A stretch of 64,000 nt of DNA from contig CAZQIV010000016.1 in the NCBI GenBank assembly GCA_964593705.1, forward strand, positions 1 to 64,000, in the 5' to 3' direction. The stretch comes from SABY01 sp964593705. Lineage in GTDB: Bacteria; Bacteroidota; Bacteroidia; Bacteroidales; 4484-276. The notes beneath the pieces were generated by a model, which saw nothing but the letters and a program-made list of their open reading frames with translations, had not been told where the DNA came from and searched no databases. Of the stretch, positions 51,556-60,019 are shown piece by piece; within the stretch, counting starts at the first letter, position 1, and each line of letters starts with the position of its first letter. A program made the position numbers and the translations under genes.

Positions 51556-53028
51556 ATGAACATAATACAAAAGCGAACAGGTGCAGCCGGTTTTGGCACC
51601 CCTTTAACAGTATTAATTATGCTGTTTCTTGCTGTTGTATTTGGTGTTGTCATCGCGAAAAAAGGTTTTGTTATTGCAGTAATGCTGATGATAATTCCTT
51701 TTGCATTAATCCTTGTTACCAAAATATTTAAAAACCCCAAACTTGCAGTTTTTATTGCAGTTTTTATTGGATTTGTGGCTATTGGCTTAGGCAGATACAT
51801 TAAAGGACCTCCATTTGGATTGAGTGTTGACGGAATACTTGTTCTTGGTTTAGTAGCAGTAATTTTCAGAGACTTTTATAAAGGTGTAGAATGGAACCTG
51901 GCAGCCAAAGGGGTAACCTATGTTGCACTTGTTTGGTTTGGTTTTACAATTCTACAACTAGGAAATCCGGAGGCAGTAAGTATGGAGGCCTGGTTTTATT
52001 CCATGCGTGGAATATCACTTTATATGGCTTTAATCATCCCACTTATCCTCTTGACTTTTAAGGATGTGAAGGATATTAACGTGTTTCTTTATATTTGGGG
52101 AATTATGTCAATGCTGGCTACCCTCAAAGGCTTTATCCAATTAAATTTTGGGGTTGATCCCTGGGAGAAAGCCTGGCTTGATGGTGGTGGCGCTATAACA
52201 CATATTCTTTTTGGGAAACTCAGGGTATTTAGTTTTTATAGCGATGCCGGGCAATTTGGCGCTGCACAGGCCCATATTGGAGTTGTGGCATCAATTATTT
52301 TTCTTCATGCCAAAGAGAGAAAAGAAAAAATATTTTTTGGGATTTTAGCTCTTGCCGGCTTCTATGGCATGTTAATCTCCGGAACCAGGGGCGCAATAGC
52401 AGTGCCCGCTGCCGGCTTTTTTTTGTATCTCATTCTAATTCGCAATGTAAAGCTTGTAGTCTTAGGCATTATTATGGGCTTATCTGTTTTCATCTTCTTT
52501 AAATACACCACAATTGCTAACGGAGTGTATGCCATTAACAGAATGCGAACAGCTTTTGATCCCAATGATCCATCATTGCAGGTGCGTCTCGAAAATCAGA
52601 GAAGACTTAAAGTTTATTTGGCAACAAGGCCGCTTGGAGGTGGGATTGGCCACGCGGGCGATAAAGCTAAAAAATTTACTCCCAATTCTTATCTTGCAAA
52701 TGTAGCCACCGATAGCTGGTATGTAATGATTTGGGCTGAACAAGGAATCATCGGTCTTTATCTGCATCTGTTCACCCTATTCTTTATCCTGATTAAAGGA
52801 TCATATATCGCCATGTTTAAGGTGCGTGATCCTGCATTGCAAGGGAAATTCTTTGGCATGGCCGCCGGAATGATGGGAATTATGGCGGCAGCTTATGGCA
52901 ATGGTGTTCTAGGCCAAATACCAACATCCCTGGTACTTTACTCATCAATGGCCTTATTATTCATGGGTGGGGAAATAAGTGAAAAATATGATAAAAGTCT
53001 TGAAACTGAAAATATTACAAATCAATAA
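51556..53028 (+). CDS. O-antigen polymerase/ligase family protein
   Basis: A 490-aa integral membrane protein with about 11 hydrophobic segments and a large periplasmic loop near the C-terminus. The loop holds QVRLENQRRLKVYLATRPLG and ATDSWYVMIWAEQG, the Arg/His-rich region expected for WaaL/Wzy enzymes. LISGTRGAIAVPAAGF is the usual pre-loop motif. It probably polymerises repeat units, or ligates the polymer to a carrier. Ligase and polymerase cannot be told apart from sequence. Confidence 0.9.
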   Translation: MNIIQKRTGAAGFGTPLTVLIMLFLAVVFGVVIAKKGFVIAVMLMIIPFALILVTKIFKNPKLAVFIAVFIGFVAIGLGRYIKGPPFGLSVDGILVLGLVAVIFRDFYKGVEWNLAAKGVTYVALVWFGFTILQLGNPEAVSMEAWFYSMRGISLYMALIIPLILLTFKDVKDINVFLYIWGIMSMLATLKGFIQLNFGVDPWEKAWLDGGGAITHILFGKLRVFSFYSDAGQFGAAQAHIGVVASIIFLHAKERKEKIFFGILALAGFYGMLISGTRGAIAVPAAGFFLYLILIRNVKLVVLGIIMGLSVFIFFKYTTIANGVYAINRMRTAFDPNDPSLQVRLENQRRLKVYLATRPLGGGIGHAGDKAKKFTPNSYLANVATDSWYVMIWAEQGIIGLYLHLFTLFFILIKGSYIAMFKVRDPALQGKFFGMAAGMMGIMAAAYGNGVLGQIPTSLVLYSSMALLFMGGEISEKYDKSLETENITNQ

Positions 53029-53042
53029 TCTAAATAAATATT

Positions 53043-53879
53043 ATGGATAGATCTGGATTATTAAATATTGCAATTGTAGCAGCTATTGATGCCGGAAAAG
53101 CAATCATGGAAGTGTATCTCGATGATTATGAGGTAAGCTACAAAGAAGACAAATCTCCACTTACCATTGCCGATAAAAATGCACACGAAATTATTGCTGA
53201 ACATCTTGCAAATACTGGTATTCCACTCATGAGCGAAGAGGGTAAAAGCATTCCGTTTGAAATTCGTAAACAATGGGAAAAACTCTGGATAGTTGATCCC
53301 CTGGATGGAACCAAAGAATTTATTAAAAAAAATGGTGAGTTTACTGTAAACATTGCTTTGATCGAAAAAAACAAACCAGTTCTCGGAGTGGTGTTCTGCC
53401 CCACCCTAAACGTAATTTATTATGCCGACAAATTGTTAGGTGGCGCTTTTATGGCTCATTTGCCTGCCAGGTGGAATCAAGAGCCCGCTGATTTTACTAT
53501 TATTCATGAAGCGGCACAAAAACTCCCAATTAAAACTGACAGGAAAACTTTTGTTCTGGTTGCCAGTCGTTCCCATCTAACGGATGAAACCAAAACATAT
53601 ATCGAAAAAATTAAGGCGCAGAAGTCAAATGTTGAATTCATGTCGAAAGGAAGTTCCATAAAACTTTGCATGGTAGCCGAAGGCAAAGCTGATATCTATC
53701 CACGTTTTGCCCCAACCTGCGAATGGGATACTGCCGCAGGCCAGGCAGTGCTTGAGCTTGCCAATGGAAGAGTGGTAATTCCCGATTCTCTTACTCCGGT
53801 AGTTTATAACAAAGAAAATATTTTGAACCCTTGGTTTTTGGCCGTAAATAATGATGCTTTTAAACAATTAACGCTATGA
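53043..53879 (+). CDS. cysQ: 3'(2'),5'-bisphosphate nucleotidase CysQ
   Basis: A 278-aa member of the inositol-monophosphatase superfamily. It has the metal site D85-P-L-D88-GT followed by KEFIKKNGEFTVNIALIE, and C-terminal CEWDTAAGQAVLE. CysQ removes the 3'-phosphate from PAP, the by-product of PAPS-dependent sulfation or sulfate reduction. Its position inside the polysaccharide operon (14-bp gap upstream, 4-bp overlap downstream) hints at a sulfated polymer, but no sulfotransferase is seen in the window. Confidence 0.92.
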   Translation: MDRSGLLNIAIVAAIDAGKAIMEVYLDDYEVSYKEDKSPLTIADKNAHEIIAEHLANTGIPLMSEEGKSIPFEIRKQWEKLWIVDPLDGTKEFIKKNGEFTVNIALIEKNKPVLGVVFCPTLNVIYYADKLLGGAFMAHLPARWNQEPADFTIIHEAAQKLPIKTDRKTFVLVASRSHLTDETKTYIEKIKAQKSNVEFMSKGSSIKLCMVAEGKADIYPRFAPTCEWDTAAGQAVLELANGRVVIPDSLTPVVYNKENILNPWFLAVNNDAFKQLTL

Positions 53880-54802
53880 CAACACAAAACGACTATCCGC
53901 TGGTTTCCATTATTTCAATCAACTTTAATCAACCCGGCGTAACTGCCGAAATGATTGAATCGTTGCGTAAAGTAAGCTATCCCAATGTTGAGGTAATCAT
54001 TGTTGATAATGCATCCTCCAAAGGAGATGTGGATAAACTTAAAGTGGAGTACCCGGAAATAATACTTATCAAAAGCACGGAAAATCTTGGCTTTGCCGGT
54101 GGCAATAATTTGGGAATAAAACAATCGAAAGGCGAGTACATCTTATTGCTCAACAACGATACTGAGGTTGATCCAGGATTTCTTGAGCCACTAATTGATA
54201 AGTTTATGAATAATCCGGATATCGGAGCTATATCTCCTAAAATTTATTTTCATCACACACCAAACATGCTCCAGTTTACCGGGATTTCTGAAATTAATAA
54301 ATATACCACAAGAAGTACAGGATGGGGTTTTGGTAAAATGGACGAAGGACAGTTTGATGAAGATAAAGAAAGCTTTTTTGCCCATGGTGCTGCCATGATG
54401 GTGCCTCGCAGTGTAATAAAGAAAGTGGGAATGATGGCCGAAATTTATTTCCTTTATTACGAAGAAATGGACTGGGGGCAGCGAATTAGAAATGCAGCTT
54501 ATAAAATATTTTACGTTCACAATTCCAAAATTTTCCATAAGGAATCGGTGAGCACCGGAAAAGAAAGCCCGTTAAAGACCTATTACATGAACCGGGCAAG
54601 AATAATTTATATGCGGCGGAATGTGGGTGGGTTTGCACTAATAATTGCCTTTGCATATCAAAATTTTATCGCCGTTCCCAAAAACCTGATAGTTTATTTG
54701 CTGAAAGGTAAAATGGATCTATTTCAGGCTTATGTCCGGGCTATTTTCTGGAACATAAAAAACGTTTTTAACAAAAACATCTATCATAATCCATCCATAT
54801 AA
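53876..54802 (+). CDS. Family 2 glycosyltransferase
   Basis: A 308-aa soluble-type GT2 of the rhamnosyltransferase-like group. It has VSIISINFNQPGVTAEMI, EVIIVDNASS, GFAGGNNLGI, LLLNNDTEVDP (nucleotide-sugar/metal aspartate) and YYEEMDWGQRIR. It would add one sugar from an NDP-sugar to the lipid-linked repeat unit. It overlaps cysQ by 4 bp (ATGA). Confidence 0.93.
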   Translation: MTTQNDYPLVSIISINFNQPGVTAEMIESLRKVSYPNVEVIIVDNASSKGDVDKLKVEYPEIILIKSTENLGFAGGNNLGIKQSKGEYILLLNNDTEVDPGFLEPLIDKFMNNPDIGAISPKIYFHHTPNMLQFTGISEINKYTTRSTGWGFGKMDEGQFDEDKESFFAHGAAMMVPRSVIKKVGMMAEIYFLYYEEMDWGQRIRNAAYKIFYVHNSKIFHKESVSTGKESPLKTYYMNRARIIYMRRNVGGFALIIAFAYQNFIAVPKNLIVYLLKGKMDLFQAYVRAIFWNIKNVFNKNIYHNPSI

Positions 54803-54825
54803 TCTTAATTATTAAAACTAAAAAT

Positions 54826-56019
54826 ATGGAAATAGTTTTACTCATTGCCAATATCATCCAGATTTTACTGCTGGTCTATTTAGGACTTTCATCGTTCTAT
54901 ATTTTCGTACTGGCTATTGCCGGCCATTTTAAAATTAATCATCGAAAAAAGGTTGAGGAAAAGCAACGCCGGTTTGCAGTTTTGATTCCCGGTTATAAAG
55001 AAGATGCCGTTATTGTGGACGTGGCCAAAGATGCTACCCATCAGAATTACCCCAGGGAAATGTATGATGTGGTAATCATTGCCGATTCATTTCAACCCGA
55101 AACCATCACGAAGCTTAAATCGCTTCCAATTAAGGTTATTGAAGTTTCCTTTGATAAAAGTACCAAGTCGAAAGCGCTGAACAAAACTATGGCCCAGCTT
55201 CCCGAAAATTATTATGATGTTGCGCTCATTTTAGATGCAGATAATTTGATGGAAACAGACCTGCTTAATAAATTCAATGATTCCTTCTCGCGTGGATTCG
55301 TTGTAATTCAGGGGCATAGGGTTGCGAAAAATGTAAACAACACCCTGGCCATCCTTGATGCGATCAGCGAAGAAATCAATAACCATCTTTTCCGAAAAGG
55401 ACACAGGGTGCTGGGACTTTCATCAGCATTAATCGGCTCGGGCATGGCATTTAAATACGATTTTTTTAAGAATCTCATGAAAGGTGTGAAAGCCATCGGG
55501 GGATTTGATAAAGACATCGAACTTAGGCTGACCAGGGATAAAGTAAAAATTGAATATCTCGAAAAAGCCTTGATTTATGACGAAAAAGTAAGCGAAACCA
55601 AAACCTTTTCCAATCAAAGAAGAAGGTGGCTTTCGGCCCAGGTGGTGTATTTTACACAATCATTTTTGCCCTCGCTTCGCGATTTATTCCTAAAGGGAAA
55701 TATGGATTATTTTCTCAAATCATTCCAGCAAATACAACCTCCCCGAATATTGCTCATTGGGATATCGTGGATTTTTGCTATCATCTCAGCGCTACTCCTC
55801 CGCGATTATTTTACACCTTATTGGTTAGCCATATTTTTCATGGTAAACTTTGGAATTTTAATATCAATACCAAAAAAATTCTGGAATCGAAAATTGTTGC
55901 TTGCTATTGCAGGTATTCCGCGAGGGTTTCTCCTTATGTTTTTTACTTTGTTAAAAATTAAAGGAGCTAATAAAACTTTTATTCACACTGCTCACGGAGC
56001 AGATAAACAAAAGAAATAA
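54826..56019 (+). CDS. Membrane-bound family 2 glycosyltransferase
   Basis: A 397-aa GT2 with an N-terminal membrane segment and several C-terminal ones. The catalytic core has VLIPGYKEDAVI, LILDADNLME, and the QRRRW motif (SNQRRRWLSAQ) typical of cellulose/hyaluronan-synthase-like enzymes. It may be a processive or single-addition enzyme. The FDKDIELRLTRDK block provides the conserved E-D acceptor residues. Confidence 0.9.
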   Translation: MEIVLLIANIIQILLLVYLGLSSFYIFVLAIAGHFKINHRKKVEEKQRRFAVLIPGYKEDAVIVDVAKDATHQNYPREMYDVVIIADSFQPETITKLKSLPIKVIEVSFDKSTKSKALNKTMAQLPENYYDVALILDADNLMETDLLNKFNDSFSRGFVVIQGHRVAKNVNNTLAILDAISEEINNHLFRKGHRVLGLSSALIGSGMAFKYDFFKNLMKGVKAIGGFDKDIELRLTRDKVKIEYLEKALIYDEKVSETKTFSNQRRRWLSAQVVYFTQSFLPSLRDLFLKGNMDYFLKSFQQIQPPRILLIGISWIFAIISALLLRDYFTPYWLAIFFMVNFGILISIPKKFWNRKLLLAIAGIPRGFLLMFFTLLKIKGANKTFIHTAHGADKQKK

Positions 56020-56052
56020 GTCTCATTAGAAAATCACTTGAAAGCAAAACTT

Positions 56053-57891
56053 ATGGAAACAAATTTTTTTGGCTTTTTTGATAAGGAGTATCAATCCGGC
56101 TTAATTAAAGGGAATTCTCAAACTGATAAACCGAAATTATTTCAAATAGCGCAGGAATACGAGTACAATTCCGGTAAGGCATCATGCTTTGCCTGGGGGC
56201 AGTTTTACGATCTTGATAAAACTTGTCATGATCTTAAAATTGAGATCACCAAAAATCCGGCAGAGGCTTTATTTAACGCCTTTACAGATAATAACTTTCA
56301 AAAAGCCGAATCGTTTTACGGTGAATTTACCTATTTGTTTATTGATGAAAAGTCAGTAATTATTGGGCGCGACCTTGTTGGTGCCGGCTTACCTGTGTAT
56401 TATTCCGAAAAGTATTTTTCTAATAATATTGATAGTTTTAAACAAATCAAAGACTTCGATTTTTCCCTGGATTTCAGCGGAGTAAAGACCTTTTTAAATA
56501 TCGGTACACCACTTCCTCCAAAAACCCTGGTCAAGGATGTTAATCAATTATTACCAGGAGAATACCTCGTGTATGCCAATAAAAAGCTAAGTAAACATTT
56601 GATTTATAACTTTGATAAATACACGAAAAATTTTGGTTCTCTAAAAATTTCTGAGCAGGAAGCTACCGGGGAATTAGAAAGGTTGCACAAAGCAGCTATT
56701 GGCCGAAGGATAAAAGACAAATCGAATGTTGCCTTGCTATTGAGTGGTGGTTACGATTCGGGTGGAAACATAGCTGCCCTGCGCGATATTTACGATGGCA
56801 ACGCTAATGGCTATTCAATTGGTTTTAAAGATGACCAGTGGTCCGAATTGCCACTTGCCAGGTTGCTTGCCGACACTTTTGATGTAAAGTTTAAAAGTTA
56901 TTTAATTGATGGTAGCGAAATTGATGAACTACCTCAAATTCTAAAAGAACTGGGAACCCCATTCCAGGAAAATGGCCTCATGGTAAATTATACTGTGATG
57001 AAAATGGTAAGCAAAGACAACAATGAACTTATACTTGGTGGCGATGGCAACGATCAGGTATATGGTACAGGGATGCACCACGCGGCTTTGCACTACCTAT
57101 CCACAAAATATGGTATTAAACACATTCAGCGCTTGCTATCATCGATGTTGTCGGGGACCAATCACAGTAAGCTCTCGAAGATTGATTTCCACAACACCAA
57201 AATCCTAAATGTTGACAGCCAGTCATCATTTGGGTTTAATGAAAAAGAGTTGGGCAAATTACTAAAACAAAAAAGGGAAAAATTAAATACAAACTTCCTG
57301 AAAATAAATAATCTCAAGGTAAAATCTTTTGAGGATTTATTTAAATCCCATACTTATTATAAGGATTTTGTACACGATGGTTGCAATCTGATTATTTATA
57401 AAGCCTCGAATATGGCCAGACTTTACAATCAAAAGTTAAGCTATCCCTACATGGATAAAGATTGTATCGACTTTGTTTTTAGTCTGCCACGCGAAATGCG
57501 GATCCCGGGCACTGTTAAAGAAATGGCAAAAGGCCACAGCCCGTCAAAGTATTTGCACAAAAAGTATTTAAAACCCAGGCTGCCCGGAGAAATAACCGAA
57601 AGAAAAAAACAAGGCGGTTTTGCACCCCTGCCAAAATTTTTTAATGATGGTGAACGAAGGAAACTGATTTACCAAATTATAAGGAATTCAAAATTGAGTC
57701 GCGAAATTTATAACAGCGACCGGCTTGAGGCATTTTTTAATCAATACGAAAGTATATGTACAAATAAGGATGTCTGGTTTTGGCATCAGCAAAGTATGGC
57801 TTTTAAACTTTTCAACCTGTTAACTTTAACTATATGGTGGGACATCCATTTTAATAATCATAAGGGAATAACACTTAAAGATTTTGTTTAA
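56053..57891 (+). CDS. Asparagine-synthase-like amidotransferase lacking the glutaminase cysteine
   Basis: The frame starts at a TTG (56038), but ATG 56053 gives METNFFGFFDKE, 612 aa. The N-terminal half is an Ntn-hydrolase-like domain without the Cys2 nucleophile that class II glutaminases need. The C-terminal ATP-pyrophosphatase has S231-G-G-Y-D-S and LILGGDGNDQVYG. In polysaccharide loci such enzymes form sugar-acid amides. Here ammonia must come from another source, or the N-domain is structural. The stop codon directly abuts a TAGTG repeat element. Confidence 0.9.
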   Translation: METNFFGFFDKEYQSGLIKGNSQTDKPKLFQIAQEYEYNSGKASCFAWGQFYDLDKTCHDLKIEITKNPAEALFNAFTDNNFQKAESFYGEFTYLFIDEKSVIIGRDLVGAGLPVYYSEKYFSNNIDSFKQIKDFDFSLDFSGVKTFLNIGTPLPPKTLVKDVNQLLPGEYLVYANKKLSKHLIYNFDKYTKNFGSLKISEQEATGELERLHKAAIGRRIKDKSNVALLLSGGYDSGGNIAALRDIYDGNANGYSIGFKDDQWSELPLARLLADTFDVKFKSYLIDGSEIDELPQILKELGTPFQENGLMVNYTVMKMVSKDNNELILGGDGNDQVYGTGMHHAALHYLSTKYGIKHIQRLLSSMLSGTNHSKLSKIDFHNTKILNVDSQSSFGFNEKELGKLLKQKREKLNTNFLKINNLKVKSFEDLFKSHTYYKDFVHDGCNLIIYKASNMARLYNQKLSYPYMDKDCIDFVFSLPREMRIPGTVKEMAKGHSPSKYLHKKYLKPRLPGEITERKKQGGFAPLPKFFNDGERRKLIYQIIRNSKLSREIYNSDRLEAFFNQYESICTNKDVWFWHQQSMAFKLFNLLTLTIWWDIHFNNHKGITLKDFV

Positions 57892-57892
57892 A

Positions 57893-58113
57893 TAGTGTCG
57901 GTCTGTAAAGTAACATTTAGAAAAATGTACGATTTCAGATTAACGATTTTAGATATAAGATGTTGGTGATTTTCAACAAAATCAAAAATCTCCGATTGCC
58001 TCGAAAAGTAGAAAATTTTTAATTTTCGTAACTTTTCGAGGATACACGAGCGGAGCTCGGCATTAATCATTAATTTCAAATTAAAAAATTGTTGACTTTA
58101 TGAACAAGCACTA
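57893..58113. mobile_element. 221-bp MITE-like element with TAGTG inverted ends
   Basis: The left end is TAGTGTCGGTCTGTAAAG (57893-57910). The right end is ACTTTATGAACAAGCACTA (58095-58113), whose complement is TAGTGCTTGTTCATAAAGT, 13 of 19 matching the left. The interior has CCTCGAAAAGT/ACTTTTCGAGG and GAAAATTTTTAATTTTCG palindromes. The left end starts one base after the asparagine-synthase stop. It is related to 44349-44535. Confidence 0.6.
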
Positions 58114-58198
58114 AATAGCCTTATTCAACTTAACTGCGATAGTCAAAACACGAATGCTTTCGGGGTACTTCTGTCAGGGTTCAAATTTTAAAAATGAA

Positions 58199-58261
58199 GT
58201 ACTACTGCGAATTTAGTGGAGAGTAAAATATTAATGATCTCATAGTTGTTGGTGATAAAAA
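58199..58261 (-). repeat. 63-bp dispersed intergenic repeat, copy 2
   Basis: It matches the reverse complement of 36967-37029 at 59 of 63 positions, and the left part matches about 23305-23335. All three copies are intergenic. Confidence 0.85.
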
Positions 58262-58267
58262 TTTGTC

Positions 58268-58603
58268 AATAGATTCCCGCCTTGCTGCGAAGCGGGTCTC
58301 AGTCCCCGATTGGTCGGGATCCCGCACGTGCGGGACTGCACTCCTTCGAGGTGACATAAATTTGGGGGATTTGGTGGTGGGTGAAAGTGGGTGCGAAGCG
58401 CCCACTTTCACCCACCCCATTCACAGCCCGGGGCTTTGTCATTTCGACTGGAAAAACGTAGCGTAGCAAGTTTTGGAGGGAGAAATCTTTTCGATGCCGC
58501 ATGTGCGGCAAGACCTGCCTCGCCAACACCATTGCTTGCACTAACGACCCGCTTCGCAGCGAGGCGAGCCTGGCCGGCAAGGCTGGCAAGGCGGGAATCT
58601 ATT
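58268..58603. repeat. Composite palindromic element B (336 bp) with perfect 18-bp inverted ends
   Basis: AATAGATTCCCGCCTTGC (58268-58285) is the exact complement of 58586-58603. A second pair GCTGCGAAGCGGGTC (58284-58298) / GACCCGCTTCGCAGC (58546-58560) overlaps the ends. Inside are a TCCCGCACGTGCGGGA palindrome (about 58319-58334) and a 19-bp hairpin (58376-58416) with a GCGAAGC tip. CTCCTTCGAGGTGAC (58341-58355) is shared, inverted, with element A. Confidence 0.8.
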
Positions 58604-58849
58604 TACATTGATAGCCATTATTTACATCGACAAAAATGGTAGTAGAACCAAAAATGGAACAGAATCAATGCTACAAAATATTGCAAGCTAAATGAACTAT
58701 GGAGGTGCCGGAAAAAATATTTTCTTAAAATGTTAAGAAGTGCTAAAAAAATACCGATCTTTATTTCTTGATTCATTTGCCTTCTGGATTTTTGCCGGTA
58801 AAATGAAATAATACAACTTGAATGAATAATCATTTAAAAAGATGAAAAC

Positions 58850-60007
58850 ATGAGAATAGGAATTGAAGGACAAAGGCTGTTTCGTGAAAAAAAACATGGA
58901 ATGGACATGGTTGCACTGGAGCTTGTGAAAGAACTTCAGGGCATCGATACCGAAAACGAATACTACATCTATATTAAACCTGATGTGGACAGCGATTGTT
59001 TGAGCGAGACTAAAAATTTCCATATTGTTGAACTCTCGGGCGGATCCTACCCTGTTTGGGAACAATCGGCGCTGCCCAAGGCTGCACGAAACGATGGTTG
59101 CGATATGCTCCACTGCACCAGCAACACGGCTCCACTCAACCCTAAAATGCAGCTCATTGTTACCCTTCACGATATTATTTACATGGAGAAATCCTACCTG
59201 AAAATACTTGCCGATAAGGGAACCAACTACCAAAAATTTGGAAACGTTTATCGTAGGTACATCGTGCCAAGAGTTATGAAAATGGCTGATAAGATAATCA
59301 CCGTATCTAATTTCGAAAGAAACCGGATAGGCGAATTTTTTGGCCTTCCCGAAAATGATAACAGATTGGTTGCAGTTTACAATGGGGTTAGTCGCCATTT
59401 TGAAAAGATAACTGATGAGGGTTTCCTTAAAAGGGTAAAGGCACAATACAAGCTGCCCGATAATTATTTTTTCTTTCTTGGCAATACCGACCCAAAGAAA
59501 AATACCAAAGGTGTACTGAAAGCATTTTCAGATTTCCTGAAGCAAAGCGGAAAAGATTTTACGCTTGTAATGCTCGATTACGACCGTGATGAATTAACAA
59601 AACTACTCAACGAAATTGGCGATCCCGGACTTGAAGATCACATCCACCTTACGGGCTATGTTGTAAACACCGACTTACCTGCAATTTATACCTTATGCAA
59701 AGTTTTCCTTTACCCATCACTTCGCGAAAGCTTTGGAATTCCAATGCTTGAAGCCATGCGTTGCGGGGTGCCCGTAATTACATCAAATACCTCGTCGATG
59801 CCTGAGGTTTCGGGAGGAAAAGCTGTAATTATCGATCCTTTCAAACCTGACGAAATTACCGGGGGCATCATTAAATTGTTAGATGATGAAAAGTTTGCCG
59901 GTGAAATTGTTGAGCAGGGATATGAGCAGGCTGCGAAATTTTCGTGGAAATCGATGGCAGAGCATGTTTTGGAATTGTACAAGGAAGTTTATGAAAAAAA
60001 TAAGTAA
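58850..60007 (+). CDS. Family 4 glycosyltransferase
   Basis: A 385-aa GT-B enzyme. The start IGIEGQRLFREKKHGMDMV is the typical N-terminal loop. CDMLHCTSNTAPL, DKIITVSNFERNRI, FFFLGNTDPKKNTKGVL and the C-terminal RESFGIPMLEAMRCGVPVI motif (nucleotide-sugar-binding Glu pair) are present. It transfers a sugar with retention of configuration to the growing repeat unit. It is the first gene after the repeat-filled gap. Confidence 0.94.
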   Translation: MRIGIEGQRLFREKKHGMDMVALELVKELQGIDTENEYYIYIKPDVDSDCLSETKNFHIVELSGGSYPVWEQSALPKAARNDGCDMLHCTSNTAPLNPKMQLIVTLHDIIYMEKSYLKILADKGTNYQKFGNVYRRYIVPRVMKMADKIITVSNFERNRIGEFFGLPENDNRLVAVYNGVSRHFEKITDEGFLKRVKAQYKLPDNYFFFLGNTDPKKNTKGVLKAFSDFLKQSGKDFTLVMLDYDRDELTKLLNEIGDPGLEDHIHLTGYVVNTDLPAIYTLCKVFLYPSLRESFGIPMLEAMRCGVPVITSNTSSMPEVSGGKAVIIDPFKPDEITGGIIKLLDDEKFAGEIVEQGYEQAAKFSWKSMAEHVLELYKEVYEKNK

Positions 60008-60019
60008 CACTTAATTATT

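Larger units (their letters stand above)
57892..58849. other. Gene-free gap inside the polysaccharide cluster
   Basis: No gene is seen over almost 1 kb although genes on both sides belong to one pathway. The gap holds the TAGTG element, the 63-bp repeat and composite element B, then an A+T-rich leader (58620-58849) before the next glycosyltransferase. Transcription may be restarted here, dividing the cluster into two operons. Confidence 0.6.

Noticed and set aside
58391..58642. Small open frames in the repeat region 58200-58640
   Set aside because: They translate palindromic repeats (for example the composite element B) and show no protein-like composition.
58733..59446. 237-aa open frame on the minus strand
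   Set aside because: It lies mostly opposite the clear GT4 glycosyltransferase gene and has no recognisable domain or promoter.
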